Shown: positions 1 through 8,051 of the stretch, piece after piece | How positions within the stretch are numbered: position 1 is the stretch's first letter | Layout of the letters: every line of letters begins with the position of its first letter | Assembly: GCF_029869545.1 (NCBI RefSeq) | Contig: NZ_JARWQD010000388.1 | Coordinates: 1 to 34,637 of the forward strand | DNA: 34,637 nucleotides | From: Nocardia wallacei | GTDB taxonomy: Bacteria; Actinomycetota; Actinomycetes; Mycobacteriales; Mycobacteriaceae | Reading direction: 5' to 3' | Translations under genes and position numbers: made by a program | The notes under the pieces: generated by a model | The model's database searches: none | What the model saw: the letters and a program-made list of their open reading frames with translations, nothing else | What the model was told of the DNA's origin: nothing

Positions 1-137
1 CCGCCGCGGTCGAGGGTGGTGATCTCGTCGGTGTCGGCGGCGACTCCCTGGAATCCGGTGACCACGGGCACGATTCCGGTGGCGAGGCATTCCTGCAGGG
101 CGGTGGGGTCGATGTCGGTGATGTGGGCGCGGGCGCT
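1..137 (-). pseudogene. truncated aspartate kinase (LysC/Ask) remnant
   Basis: The minus strand encodes a stretch with residues PVVTGFQGV, then DTDEITTL and RGG at the window edge. This closely follows the aspartokinase core that precedes the GRGGSDTTA motif. The usual TTLGRGG reads TTLDRGG here. The similarity begins abruptly near position 134-140. Upstream, the same frame runs through the antisense of the TetR gene and lacks the roughly 130 N-terminal residues (KYGGSS region) a real kinase needs. I read it as a 5'-truncated fragment left by a rearrangement. What lies left of the window is unknown, and a short ATG-started frame from 167 exists but adds no kinase-like sequence. Confidence 0.6.
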
Positions 138-729
138 GGACCGTAGCAGGGAGCCCCGTGAGCACATACTCAACACGGCCGCCCGGGTGTTCGGCGAGCG
201 GGGCGTGGCCAACACCTCGACGAACCGCATCGCGGCGGAGGCCGGGGTGAGTGTCGGCACGGTGTACCGGTACTTCTCCGATCGGTCGGTCATCGTCGAC
301 GAGCTGCTGCGGCGGCTACTGGACAATCAGGAGCGCCGGGTGATGGCGGCCATGGCCGGACCGCCGCGCAGCTCGGTGCGCGAACTCGTCACCTCCATTC
401 TCGAGGTGACGACCGAGGAGCTCGCGGCCGAGGCGCCGCTGGTCCGCGCGCTGGTGGAGGGGGTGCCGTTCTACGACAGCGGACTTCCGGAGCTGGAACT
501 GCGGATCCGGTTGATGGTGAAGATGCTGGTGATCCAGATGCTGGGCCCGGGCGACGACCACGAATATGACGTGATGACCTTCGTGCTCGTCAACACCTGC
601 TACGCCGCCGTGATGCGCACCGCCCTGCTCGAGGACGACAGCCAGGACCAGCGGGAGATCCTGATGATGACCGCCCGACTCATCACGCCGCTGGCGGAGG
701 CCGAGATCGCGGCCCGCAGGGCGCGCTGA
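121..729 (+). CDS. TetR/AcrR family transcriptional regulator
   Basis: DNA-binding repressor of about 202 residues. The N-terminal helix-turn-helix is clear (HILNTAARVFGERG, then TNRIAAEAGVSVGTVYRYF at about residues 33-51), followed by a helical ligand domain. The frame is open further upstream (ATG at 16 or 112), but the region before about 140 is antisense to an aspartate-kinase remnant. I therefore place the start at ATG 121, the last ATG before the conserved domain. No good ribosome-binding site is visible, and the native 5' end may have been lost in the rearrangement. It converges on the MFS gene with only 7 bases between stops. Its ligand and targets cannot be told from the sequence. 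Confidence 0.8.
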   Translation: MWARALDRSREPREHILNTAARVFGERGVANTSTNRIAAEAGVSVGTVYRYFSDRSVIVDELLRRLLDNQERRVMAAMAGPPRSSVRELVTSILEVTTEELAAEAPLVRALVEGVPFYDSGLPELELRIRLMVKMLVIQMLGPGDDHEYDVMTFVLVNTCYAAVMRTALLEDDSQDQREILMMTARLITPLAEAEIAARRAR

Positions 730-750
730 GCCGGATTCAGGCGGCTCGGC
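725..750. terminator. bidirectional hairpin between convergent genes
   Basis: A nine-pair stem (725-733 with 742-750, one U-G pair) and an 8-base loop spans the stop codons of the TetR gene and the facing MFS gene. There is no clear U-run, as is common in high-GC actinobacteria. Its position suggests a shared terminator, but it overlaps coding sequence on both sides. Confidence 0.4.
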
Positions 751-2242
751 GTCCCGGCGCCCAGAGGGCGAGCAGCAGCGCGACCACCAGCGTGAAGATG
801 CCGAGCACGAGGGATGCCTGCCGCAGGCCGTGGACGAAGGCCGCCTCGGCGAAGTCGGCGAGGGGCCGGGCCTGGGGTCCCAGGTGATCGGTGACCTGCA
901 GCGCGCCCGCGAGTGAACTCGAGACGGGCCCGCGGATCGGTTCGGGCAGCAGGGGCAGCGCCGCGGCGATGCGGTGGCTGTATCCGGCGGCGAGAATGCT
1001 TCCGGCGAGGGCGATTCCGACGGCCGCGCCCACTTCGCGCGCCGCGTCGTTCACCGCGGCGGCGACCCCGTGTTTGTCGGCGGGCACGTCCTCGACGATG
1101 GCGGCGGTCGCCGGTGCCGCCGAGAGGCCGAGTCCGACGCTCATGATCAACAGCGGCCACAGTACGTCCACGAAGGTGCTGGCGGCCGTCAGATGGGTCA
1201 GCGACAACAGGCCGACGCCGACGGTCGCGATGCCGGTGGCGGTCACCAGGCGCAGCCCGCACCGCTCGGCGAGCCGGGGCGTCACCACCGACAGCGCGAT
1301 CATCGGGACGATCATCGGCGCCATCGCCAGCGCCGACATCAGCGGCCGATATCCGAGGATGAGCTGGAAGAACTGCACGATCAGCATGAACAGGCCGAAC
1401 GAGACGAGGAACTGGACGGCCACCGAGATCGTCCCGGTGCTGAACCCCCGCCCGGCGAACAGCCGCACATCCAGCAGCGGATGGTCCGCCCGCCGCTCGA
1501 CCACGACGAACACCGCGACGGCCCCCGCACCGGCGAGCGCCATGGTGAGGACGGCCGGGTCGGTCCATCCGCGCTGCGGTGCCTCCAGCGCCGCGACGGT
1601 GACCAGGCCGATCGCGGCGGCCCCCGACAGCGCGCCCCAGGGATCGAACGGTGGCCGCGATGCGTCCGCCGACTCGGGCAGGGTGCACGCGGCAATCGCC
1701 AGCACGGCGCCGCTCACGGTCATCGCGATCATGATCGACAGCCACGACCAGCGCGCCATCAGCAGACCCGAGCCGAGGATCCCGAGGACGGCGCCGCCGC
1801 CGACGGTCCCGGCCCAGATCCCGATGGCGACGCTGCGCCGTTCCGGGGGCAGCCCGGCGGTCAGGATCGACAGCGTGGAGGGCATCACCAGCGCGGCCCC
1901 GGCCCCGCCCGCGGTCCGGGCCGCGATGAGCCAGACCGGTCCGTCCGCCACCAGCGGCACCGCGGAGGCGACGGCGAAGACGGCCAGGCCCGCGATCAGC
2001 ATCAGCCGCCTCCCGTACCGGTCGCCGAGGGCTCCGGCGGGCAGGACCAGGCAGGCCAGCGCGAGGGTGTACCCGTCGATGACCCAGGTCAGCTGCGACT
2101 GGGTGGCGCCGGTGTCGGAGGCGATGCCCGGCAGCGCGGTGTAGAGCGCCGCCATCGACGCCACGACCAGTGCGACCGCCATGCACGACAGCAGCACCAC
2201 CCACCGCAGCCGGGCCGACAGTCCTGTCACGGTCGTGGTCAT
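737..2242 (-). CDS. MFS drug exporter, DHA2 (14-helix) family
   Basis: Predicted drug:proton antiporter of the EmrB/QacA type, about 501 residues in the cytoplasmic membrane. The N-terminus has a long first helix, then GALGDRYGRR, the motif A loop between helices 2 and 3. The rest is a regular series of hydrophobic segments consistent with 14 helices. The start is ATG 2242 with GGGAGA just upstream. A GTG eight codons further up would start inside the operator region. It is divergent from a TetR gene across about 100 bases of inverted repeats, the usual arrangement for a locally repressed efflux pump. The substrate is not predictable. Confidence 0.88.
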   Translation of the reverse strand: MTTTVTGLSARLRWVVLLSCMAVALVVASMAALYTALPGIASDTGATQSQLTWVIDGYTLALACLVLPAGALGDRYGRRLMLIAGLAVFAVASAVPLVADGPVWLIAARTAGGAGAALVMPSTLSILTAGLPPERRSVAIGIWAGTVGGGAVLGILGSGLLMARWSWLSIMIAMTVSGAVLAIAACTLPESADASRPPFDPWGALSGAAAIGLVTVAALEAPQRGWTDPAVLTMALAGAGAVAVFVVVERRADHPLLDVRLFAGRGFSTGTISVAVQFLVSFGLFMLIVQFFQLILGYRPLMSALAMAPMIVPMIALSVVTPRLAERCGLRLVTATGIATVGVGLLSLTHLTAASTFVDVLWPLLIMSVGLGLSAAPATAAIVEDVPADKHGVAAAVNDAAREVGAAVGIALAGSILAAGYSHRIAAALPLLPEPIRGPVSSSLAGALQVTDHLGPQARPLADFAEAAFVHGLRQASLVLGIFTLVVALLLALWAPGRRAA

Positions 2243-2250
2243 CGCATCTC

Positions 2251-2311
2251 CCAAGAAACGAAACACATAGTATCGCTACGCTACAAGAAGTAGCATAAGT
2301 GCGTTTCTTGG
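2251..2311. promoter_or_regulatory. divergent operator region of MFS/TetR pair
   Basis: Two nested inverted repeats lie between the divergent starts. The outer is a perfect 10-bp pair, ccaagaaacg at 2251-2260 and cgtttcttgg at 2302-2311, so each transcript would carry the same sequence in its 5' leader. The inner is gctac-aagaa-gtagc at 2280-2294, midway between them. The symmetry around about 2281-2287 suits a TetR dimer or pair of dimers controlling both genes. The sequence differs from the GAGAAT palindrome found elsewhere in the window. Confidence 0.6.
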
Positions 2312-2343
2312 CAATAGCGCCGTCGAGGAGGAATCCTGCGTAC

Positions 2344-2964
2344 ATGACCGCGACCAGTGCCACCCGGGGCCCGCGCCGCGACGACATCGATCCGCGCCGG
2401 ATCCGCTCCCGCGCGCGGTTGCTGGACGCCGCCGCCGAACTGCTGAGATCCGGTGGGCTGGAGGCGATCACCGTGGACTCGGTGACGCGGATGTCCGGTG
2501 TCGCCCGCACGACGCTGTACCGGCATTTCGACAATGTCGTGCAGCTGCGCGCCGCGACGCTCGAGCATCTGCTGCCGCCGGTGGTGCAGGCGCCGACCGC
2601 CGGAACGCTGCGGGATCGTCTCGTGGAGCTGCTCGGCAGGCAGGCCGACGTGATCAACGACGCGCCCCTGCATCTGGCGACACTGGCGTGGCTGGCGACG
2701 GGGGAGGGCGCCGAGGACGGCGCGGAGGCGGGCTCGCTGCGCCGACGGCTGATCGAGCATTACCGGCGGCCGTTCGACGAGCTGTTCGCCGATGCCGAGG
2801 CGCGCGCCCTGCTCGGCGACCGTGAGCTGGCCGCGGTGCTGGCGCAGCTCATCGGTCCGATCGTCTTCGTGCGGCTCACCGGAATCGGGCAGGCGCCGCG
2901 GGCCTATTGCGCCCGGATCGTCGACTATTTCCTGGCGGCGCGCGGCGTCACGGACGCGCGCTGA
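2344..2964 (+). CDS. TetR/AcrR family regulator of the adjacent exporter
   Basis: About 206 residues. The helix-turn-helix reads AITVDSVTRMSGVARTTLYRHFDN, followed by a helical C-terminal domain. The start is ATG 2344, preceded by a strong GAGGAGGA site at 2327-2334. A GTG at 2299 in frame would place coding sequence over the operator arm and is less likely. Divergence from the MFS gene with shared inverted repeats suggests it represses the exporter and itself. The ligand is unknown. Confidence 0.85.
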   Translation: MTATSATRGPRRDDIDPRRIRSRARLLDAAAELLRSGGLEAITVDSVTRMSGVARTTLYRHFDNVVQLRAATLEHLLPPVVQAPTAGTLRDRLVELLGRQADVINDAPLHLATLAWLATGEGAEDGAEAGSLRRRLIEHYRRPFDELFADAEARALLGDRELAAVLAQLIGPIVFVRLTGIGQAPRAYCARIVDYFLAARGVTDAR

Positions 2965-3028
2965 CCGGACGGCGGGCCCGCCGCGATCGCCTGTGGCACC
3001 ACCGGCGGAATATGTATTCTGCATGGGG

Positions 3029-3043
3029 GAGAATGAAATTCTC
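3029..3043. promoter_or_regulatory. palindromic operator GAGAAT-gaa-ATTCTC
   Basis: Perfect 6-3-6 palindrome 23 bases before the acyl-CoA ligase ATG. A possible -10 element, TATTCT at 3015-3020, sits immediately upstream, so a bound repressor would cover the transcription start. The same palindrome recurs at 10631 and in near-perfect form at 5603, 6391 and 25194. The rest of the 2965-3066 gap holds a 14-bp GC palindrome (2970-2983) that might end the preceding TetR transcript. Confidence 0.7.
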
Positions 3044-3066
3044 CTCTCTCGGATCGAGGTGGTGCC

Positions 3067-4491
3067 ATGACAGTGCGGACGGAGCCCGTGGTCCTCGTCT
3101 TCGAAGACGACGAATACACCTTCCGGCGGCTCGATCGGCTCGCCGCCGGGCTGGCCGTGGAACTCGGCGGGCGCGGTGTGCGGGCGGGCGACCGGGTGGC
3201 GCTGATGTCGTCGAACCGCCCGGAATTCGTTGTCGCCGTGCTGGCGATCTGGCGGCTGGGCGCCGCGGCCGTCCTGCTCAGCCCGGCGTGGAAGCGCACC
3301 GAGGCCGAGCACGCGCTGCGCCTCACCCGGCCGGTCCTCGGCGTCGGCGACCATCCGGTGCTGGCCGAGCTGCTGCCGATGCGGCACCTGGACGAGCCGA
3401 TCGTCCCGGCGGATGGGGAGCCCCCGCAGCCGCCGCCGGAATCGGATGCCGTGCTCGTATTCAGTTCGGGCACAACCGGTTTGCCGAAGGCGGTGCGGCA
3501 CACCCACGCCTCGATCGGCACCGCCGTGCGGCAGTGGCGGCAGGTGCTGGAGCTGACCTCCTACGACCGGTTGCAGGTCGTCACGCCGCCGTCGCACATC
3601 CTGGGCCTGCTCAATATCGTCACCGTGCTGGACGCGGGCGCCTGGATGCGGCTGCACCGCCGGTTCGACCTCGAGCGCATGCTGGGGTGCATCGAGCGCG
3701 ACCGGATCACCGTCGAGATGGCGGTGGCGCCGATCGCGCTGGCGCTCGCCTCGCATCCGGAGCTCGAGCGCTACGACCTGTCGTCGCTGCGCTACATCAT
3801 GTGGGGCGCGACCCCGGTGACCGCGAGCATTGCCGAAACCGTCACCCGCCGTACGGGAGTCGGGTGGCTGCCCGCCTACGGCGCCACCGAGCTTCCCGTC
3901 ATCGCCTGCAACCCGCTCGACGCGCCCCGGCTCGACAGCGCCGGTCGGGCGGCGCCCGGCGTGACCCTGCGGGTGGTGTCGACGGATACGGGAAGGCCGG
4001 TCGGGCCCGGCGAGATCGGGGAGATTCAGGCGCGTTCGGAGTCGCTGATGGCCGGGTATCTCCCGGCGGAGGCGACCGCGGAGGCCTTCGACGACGGCTG
4101 GTACCGGACCGGCGATATCGGCGCCATCGATCCCGGCGGCTGGATCCGGCTCACCGACCGGGCCAAGGAGATGATCAAGGTGCGGGGATTCCAGGTGGCG
4201 CCCGCCGAGGTCGAGGCCGTGCTGCACGCGCATCCGGCCGTCGCGGACTGCGCGGTGTTCGGGATCGCGGACCCGGCCGACGGCGAGGCGATCGTCGCCG
4301 CCGTCGCGACCGCCGATCCGGTCTCGGCGGACGAACTCATCGCACACGTCGACGCGCGGCTGGCGGCGTACAAGCGGCCGCGCCGCGTGGTGTTCGTGCC
4401 CGAGATCCCGCGCCTGCCGTCGGGAAAGGTGTTGCGCCGCATACTGGCCGAGCGTCACGGGCGCGCGGATGTCAGCTCAGGATCGGGATGA
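3067..4491 (+). CDS. AMP-dependent acyl-CoA synthetase/ligase
   Basis: Adenylate-forming enzyme of 474 residues that would activate a carboxylic acid to its CoA thioester through an acyl-AMP. All core motifs are present: phosphate-binding SSGTTGLPK (133-141), YGATE (271-275), YRTGD (346-350), the hinge and A8 loop KVRGFQV (371-377), and the catalytic lysine in PSGK (Lys454). It is at the short end for the family. The start is ATG 3067 with a weak GAGG upstream. It has its own GAGAAT palindrome, so it probably belongs to the same regulon as the operons further right. It overlaps the converging reductase-like gene by 20 bases. The acid substrate is unknown. Confidence 0.9.
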   Translation: MTVRTEPVVLVFEDDEYTFRRLDRLAAGLAVELGGRGVRAGDRVALMSSNRPEFVVAVLAIWRLGAAAVLLSPAWKRTEAEHALRLTRPVLGVGDHPVLAELLPMRHLDEPIVPADGEPPQPPPESDAVLVFSSGTTGLPKAVRHTHASIGTAVRQWRQVLELTSYDRLQVVTPPSHILGLLNIVTVLDAGAWMRLHRRFDLERMLGCIERDRITVEMAVAPIALALASHPELERYDLSSLRYIMWGATPVTASIAETVTRRTGVGWLPAYGATELPVIACNPLDAPRLDSAGRAAPGVTLRVVSTDTGRPVGPGEIGEIQARSESLMAGYLPAEATAEAFDDGWYRTGDIGAIDPGGWIRLTDRAKEMIKVRGFQVAPAEVEAVLHAHPAVADCAVFGIADPADGEAIVAAVATADPVSADELIAHVDARLAAYKRPRRVVFVPEIPRLPSGKVLRRILAERHGRADVSSGSG

Positions 4492-5571
4492 GGTGCGGGA
4501 GGTCGGTCGTGGTCCGGATTCCGGGGGCGGCCGCGCACACGGCCGGGACCGCGTTGACGGCGCGATTGGCGGTATAGGCGGGGGAGGATTCGGCCATGTG
4601 CGACAACGGGACCGCGAAGCGGATGTCGATGTTCAGCGGGGCGTCGCCCGCCACCTCGAGCCGCCACCCGGTATCGCGCAGGTCCCAGTCCGCGGCGATG
4701 TCGGTGGTGCAGTACCAGGTGGCACGGAAGCGGGCCGGCCGGGGGCGTTGGGGGTGGCGCTGCCCCTGGGGCCCCGCACGCCCGGCGCGGGGCGGCCGCC
4801 GGACGCTGCGGTGACCGTGATCCGCTGCGCGGCAACGGTTCCGGCGGGGATGACCCCGGCGGCGATGGTGGTCTTCGCGCGGGCCGTCGCGACCTCGCCG
4901 GTGGCGGTGACCGCGTCGATGCCCAGACCGAGCGCGCCCGCGAGCTGACGCAGCGACGGTCCGAAGCTCGCGCCCACGTGGTCGGCGCGGCGCTGGTCGA
5001 ACTCCGCCGGTGGCCGCCCGAAACCCATGATGTCGAACAGTATTCCGGGCGAATCGCGCCGGGAGAGATCGGCGTACTCGTCGATGACGAGGCGGTCGAG
5101 GCGCCGCTGGATCGACGACAGGACCAGTGGCACCGCCTCGGTGATGAAGCCCGGACTGCTGCCGGTGCTGTGGATCGAGGCGCCACCGAGCACGCAGGCG
5201 AATTCGATCCGCTCGCGCAGCTGCGGATCCATGCTCGGTGGGTGGTGGAAGTGCCCGCACGTGGTGACCACATTGGCCCCCGCGGTGAGCAGCCGGATCA
5301 CGACCTCCGGATCGAACACCCGCGGCATGTAGAGCACGCAGTCCGCGTCGAGGTCGACGATCTCGCCGACATCGCGGGTGGCACGCACGCCACAGGGACC
5401 CGTGCCGCACAGCTCACCGGCATCGCGCCCGGCCTTGTCCCGGTCGTGGACGTACAGCCCGGCCAGCTCCATGCCGGGGTGTTCGAGGACACCGCGCAGG
5501 GCGCGGGCGCCGATATTCCCTGTCGCCCACTGCACTACCCGATACGGCCGCGACGGCGATCTCCGTTCCAT
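4472..5571 (-). pseudogene. dihydrodipicolinate reductase-like NAD(P)-binding protein, frameshifted
   Basis: The N-terminal two-thirds has a Rossmann start (YRVVQWATGNIG) and follows the actinobacterial family annotated as dihydrodipicolinate reductase or NAD(P)H-dependent amine dehydrogenase. After TVTAASGGRPA (near 4797) the frame becomes low-complexity and ends at 4633. The expected C-terminus, FRATWYCTTDIAADW through a stop at 4472, continues in another frame. About 53 GC-rich bases separate the two halves (roughly 4736-4790). Either this is a real frameshift or a base-calling error in that run. The start is ATG 5571. A TTG at 5589 sits closer to an AGGAGA site and is the alternative. The reaction in this locus is unknown. 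Confidence 0.7.
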
Positions 5572-5590
5572 GAACGGAGTGTATTCCAAC

Positions 5591-5617
5591 TTCTCCTACA
5601 AGGAGAACGGTATTCTC
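5591..5617. promoter_or_regulatory. double palindromic operator upstream of the reductase-like gene
   Basis: GAGAAC-ggt-ATTCTC at 5603-5617 differs from the GAGAAT-N3-ATTCTC palindrome by one base. It overlaps a second perfect repeat, TTCTCC-tacaa-GGAGAA (5591-5607), so one GAGAA half-site is shared. The element covers the stop codon of the upstream TetR gene and lies 20-45 bases before the reductase-like start. It looks like a repressor site giving that gene its own promoter. Confidence 0.6.
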
Positions 5618-6269
5618 ACCTTTTCGCGAAGCCGTGCGCGCAGAAGTTCCAGACCTCGGTGGCGGTCAGCGGATGCTGGGTCTGTTCATCGGAGCCGCCG
5701 GAGGATTGGGCGGTGAACATCACCGTCTGCATCACCATGGCGGCCGTCCGGTGCGGATCGAGTCCGGTGCGCACCTCACCGGCCTGCGCGGCCTGTTCCA
5801 TCAGCTCGGTGAACAGCGCCAGCAGCGGCGCGTGCGCGACCTTGACCTGCGCCGGATGCGAAACCAGCAGCTGCGGGGCGAAATCGGTGAACAGCGGGCG
5901 CTGCGCGGAGGGGTCGGGCCGGCACAGCTCGAACAGCAGCTCGACGGTCACCTGCAGCTTGTCGAGGGGCTTCTTCTTGCCCTCGGCCGCGGCGCGCAAC
6001 TGGTCGGCGGTGCGGCTCAGGGCATCCTCGAACAGCGCCAGCAGCAGCTCGTGCTTACCGTCGAACTGCAGGTAGAAGCTGCGCAGCGACTGCCGCGAGC
6101 GGTCCACGACCTCCTGCACGGTGAAGTCGGTCGTGCCCTTCTCGGTGATGATGGCCTGGGCGGCGTCGAGGAATTTCTGCACGCGTTGCTCGGCGCGCCG
6201 CTTCGCGGTCCGCAGCGAGCGCTCGACGGCGCGCTGCTTCCAGGCGGGTTCTTCGCTCGGCAGGGTCAC
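5616..6269 (-). CDS. TetR family regulator, candidate master repressor of the GAGAAT regulon
   Basis: About 217 residues. A basic N-terminal segment (SLRTAKRRAEQRVQKF) precedes a divergent helix-turn-helix (TVQEVVDRSRQSLRSFYLQFDGKHELL, about residues 50-76). The C-terminal helical domain should bind a ligand. I place the start at GTG 6269, with GAGG six bases upstream. An open extension to 6362 lacks a comparable site and is not TetR-like. A near-perfect GAGAAT palindrome lies upstream (6391) and another overlaps its stop codon. Autoregulation and central position make it the best candidate for the regulator of the shared operator. This is inference. The regulator at 25230 is the main alternative. 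Confidence 0.82.
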   Translation of the reverse strand: MTLPSEEPAWKQRAVERSLRTAKRRAEQRVQKFLDAAQAIITEKGTTDFTVQEVVDRSRQSLRSFYLQFDGKHELLLALFEDALSRTADQLRAAAEGKKKPLDKLQVTVELLFELCRPDPSAQRPLFTDFAPQLLVSHPAQVKVAHAPLLALFTELMEQAAQAGEVRTGLDPHRTAAMVMQTVMFTAQSSGGSDEQTQHPLTATEVWNFCAHGFAKR

Positions 6270-6390
6270 GGTCGCCTCGGTTCCCGGTCCAGTGAAGAGA
6301 ACATGAATGCACTGTACCGGAGAATGGCATAGCAATTCGCCTCTGGGTCGCGTGTCCACCACATTGTGTGGGATAGCACTGCGAACTGGA

Positions 6391-6405
6391 GAGAATCTAA
6401 TTCTA
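6391..6405. promoter_or_regulatory. near-perfect GAGAAT-N3-ATTCT(a) palindrome
   Basis: GAGAAT-cta-ATTCTA, one mismatch in the outermost base, in the 147-base gap between the thiolase-like stop and the TetR start. Nearer the TetR gene the gap holds a TACAGT -10-like element and further GAGAA half-sites (6298-6302 and 6320-6325 on the plus strand). This is consistent with autoregulation of the TetR gene. Confidence 0.55.
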
Positions 6406-6416
6406 CGCCGCGGGGA

Positions 6417-7559
6417 TCAGAGGCTGAGCACGGAGGCCGCCGCGGTCCCCGGCGCGCCATATACCTGGGCATAGCCCACCCGGGGTGCGCCGGGGACCTG
6501 CCGCTCGCCCGCGAGCCCGCGCAGCTGCAGCACGAGCTCGTACACCTGCCGGATGCCGGAGGCGCCGATCGGTTCGCCGTTGGCGATCAGGCCGCCGTCG
6601 GTGTTCACCGGAATCCGGCCACCGATCTCGGTGGCTCCCTCGGCGAGCAGCTTCTCCTGGTCGCCGTCGGCGCAGAAGCCGTTCTCGGCCATGTGGATCA
6701 CCTCCGAGCCCGCATCGGTGTCCTGCAGCTGGGCCACGTCCACGTCCTCGGGCCCGATCCCGGCGGCCTCGTACGCGGCGCGGGAGGCGTACACCGTGGG
6801 CGAGTGGTCCTCGTCGATCGCCGCCCACGTGCTGTGCACCTCGTAGGCGCCGTAGCGGCGCGTGCGAATCGCGGTGGCGCGCAGGTACACCGGCGTGCTG
6901 GTGTAGCGGGCGGCGAGATCGCCGCGGCACATGATCACGGCGGCGGCGCCCTCGTCGGGCGCGCAGAACATGTACTGGGTCAGCGGGTAGTTCAGCACCG
7001 CCGAGGCGAGGATCTCGTCCTCGGGAATCGGCTTGCGCCGGAAGGCGTTCGGGTTGAGCGCGCCGTTGCGGAAGTTCTTGGCGGCCACCTTGGCGAGCGT
7101 GCGCTGGGAGATGCCGTGCCGCTGGATATAGCGATTCGCCTTGATCCCGAAGAACTTCGTGGTCACGAACTGCCCGTTCTCCGCGTACCAGGCGGGCAGG
7201 CCGAGCTTGGCCGGATCGTCGGTGAACGCGCCCCGGGGATGTTTGTCCATGCCGACGGCGATGCCCATGTCGTAGCGGCCCGACCGGATGGCCTCCGCGG
7301 TCTGTTCGATCGAGCTGGCCGCCGTCGCACAGGCGTTGAACACGTTGGTGAACGGGATCCCGGTCAGCCCCACCAGCCGGGTGACGGCGTCGGGATTGCT
7401 CACCTCGTAGCTGCCGCCGAATCCGAACTGGATGTCCTGCCACCGCACTCCGGCATCGGCGAGCGCGAGTTGTATTGCCTCGGCGCCCATTTCGATGGCC
7501 GTCTTGGGAAACCGGCCGAACGGGTGCAGGCCCACGCCGATGATGGCAACGTCGTTCAT
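6417..7559 (-). CDS. thiolase-like lipid-transfer protein, probable acyl-CoA retro-aldolase subunit
   Basis: Thiolase fold, SCP-x/Ltp type, 380 residues. The nucleophile position is kept (Cys77 in NACATAASS), but the other catalytic signatures are altered: GHP reads GEP in ANGEPIGASG, the C-terminal Cys-Gly-Gly region reads GAPGTAAAS, and the HDCF-like segment reads LQDTDAG. A conventional thiolase would not tolerate these losses. They recall Ltp2, the steroid side-chain retro-aldolase, which also works with a DUF35 protein, and a DUF35 gene lies directly upstream. The ribosome-binding site GAAGGAGA precedes ATG 7559. It is the last gene of a six-gene operon. The substrate is presumably a beta-hydroxyacyl-CoA, not shown. 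Confidence 0.85.
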   Translation of the reverse strand: MNDVAIIGVGLHPFGRFPKTAIEMGAEAIQLALADAGVRWQDIQFGFGGSYEVSNPDAVTRLVGLTGIPFTNVFNACATAASSIEQTAEAIRSGRYDMGIAVGMDKHPRGAFTDDPAKLGLPAWYAENGQFVTTKFFGIKANRYIQRHGISQRTLAKVAAKNFRNGALNPNAFRRKPIPEDEILASAVLNYPLTQYMFCAPDEGAAAVIMCRGDLAARYTSTPVYLRATAIRTRRYGAYEVHSTWAAIDEDHSPTVYASRAAYEAAGIGPEDVDVAQLQDTDAGSEVIHMAENGFCADGDQEKLLAEGATEIGGRIPVNTDGGLIANGEPIGASGIRQVYELVLQLRGLAGERQVPGAPRVGYAQVYGAPGTAAASVLSL

Positions 7560-7590
7560 CTGAAATCTCCTTCGTCCCGCAGCGCCGGTC

Positions 7591-8007
7591 TCATACCGGC
7601 GTGAAGGCGCATGTCAGGACCTCGTCCCCGGATTCGTCGACGTAGAGCGGGACGAAGGTGAGCTCGACCTCCATGCCGGTGCGCAGCGCCGCCGGGTCCG
7701 ACTCGGTCAGCCGGGTTTCCACGCGCACGTCGTCGCCGAGTTGCACGAGGCCGATGCCGAAGGGCCGGAAGTCCTCGGCGGTCTCCTTCCCCGCGTAGGG
7801 CAGCTTCGGGACGAAACCCTGTGTGGTCCAGGCGATCAGCGTGCCGCGCCGGGGTAGCAGCAGCTCGGACATATCCGGACCGCTGCACCGCGGACAGCGC
7901 GGCTGCCGCGGCCAGGTGGTCGCGCCGCAGGCGGCGCATCGGCTGCCGATCAGCTGCGGGTCCTCCGCGGGCCAGGTCGAGACGTCAGCCGCGAGTACCT
8001 TCGTCAT
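7591..8007 (-). CDS. DUF35 OB-fold / zinc-ribbon protein, partner of the thiolase-like protein
   Basis: 138 residues. A rubredoxin-like zinc ribbon with two CxxC pairs (CAAC and CPRC, about residues 24-41) is followed by an OB-fold domain (GTLIAWTTQGFVPKLPYAG onward). In known systems DUF35 proteins bind thiolase-like enzymes and help hold the acyl-CoA, as the ChsH2 DUF35 domain does with Ltp2. The start is ATG 8007 with GGAGG upstream. Upstream in-frame codons run antisense to the end of the SnoaL-like gene and are not used. Zinc binding is expected from the four cysteines. Confidence 0.87.
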   Translation of the reverse strand: MTKVLAADVSTWPAEDPQLIGSRCAACGATTWPRQPRCPRCSGPDMSELLLPRRGTLIAWTTQGFVPKLPYAGKETAEDFRPFGIGLVQLGDDVRVETRLTESDPAALRTGMEVELTFVPLYVDESGDEVLTCAFTPV

Positions 8008-8051
8008 CGGCGTCCTCCGTTGTCGTGCGAACAGAACTGTGCGTGCATCGG

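Noticed and set aside
974..2293. Long open frames opposite the MFS exporter
   Set aside because: They are antisense shadows of a high-GC gene. The composition (Arg, Gln, Gly, Asp rich) lacks any fold-like pattern, while the minus strand encodes a clear transporter.
2970..2983. 14-bp palindrome CGGCGGGCCCGCCG
   Set aside because: GC-only palindromes of this size are expected by chance at this composition. The stem has little loop and no U-run, so a terminator call is not supported.
5589..5589. TTG start for the reductase-like gene
   Set aside because: Its ribosome-binding site is too close and lies inside the operator. The ATG at 5571 better fits the family, though this is not certain.
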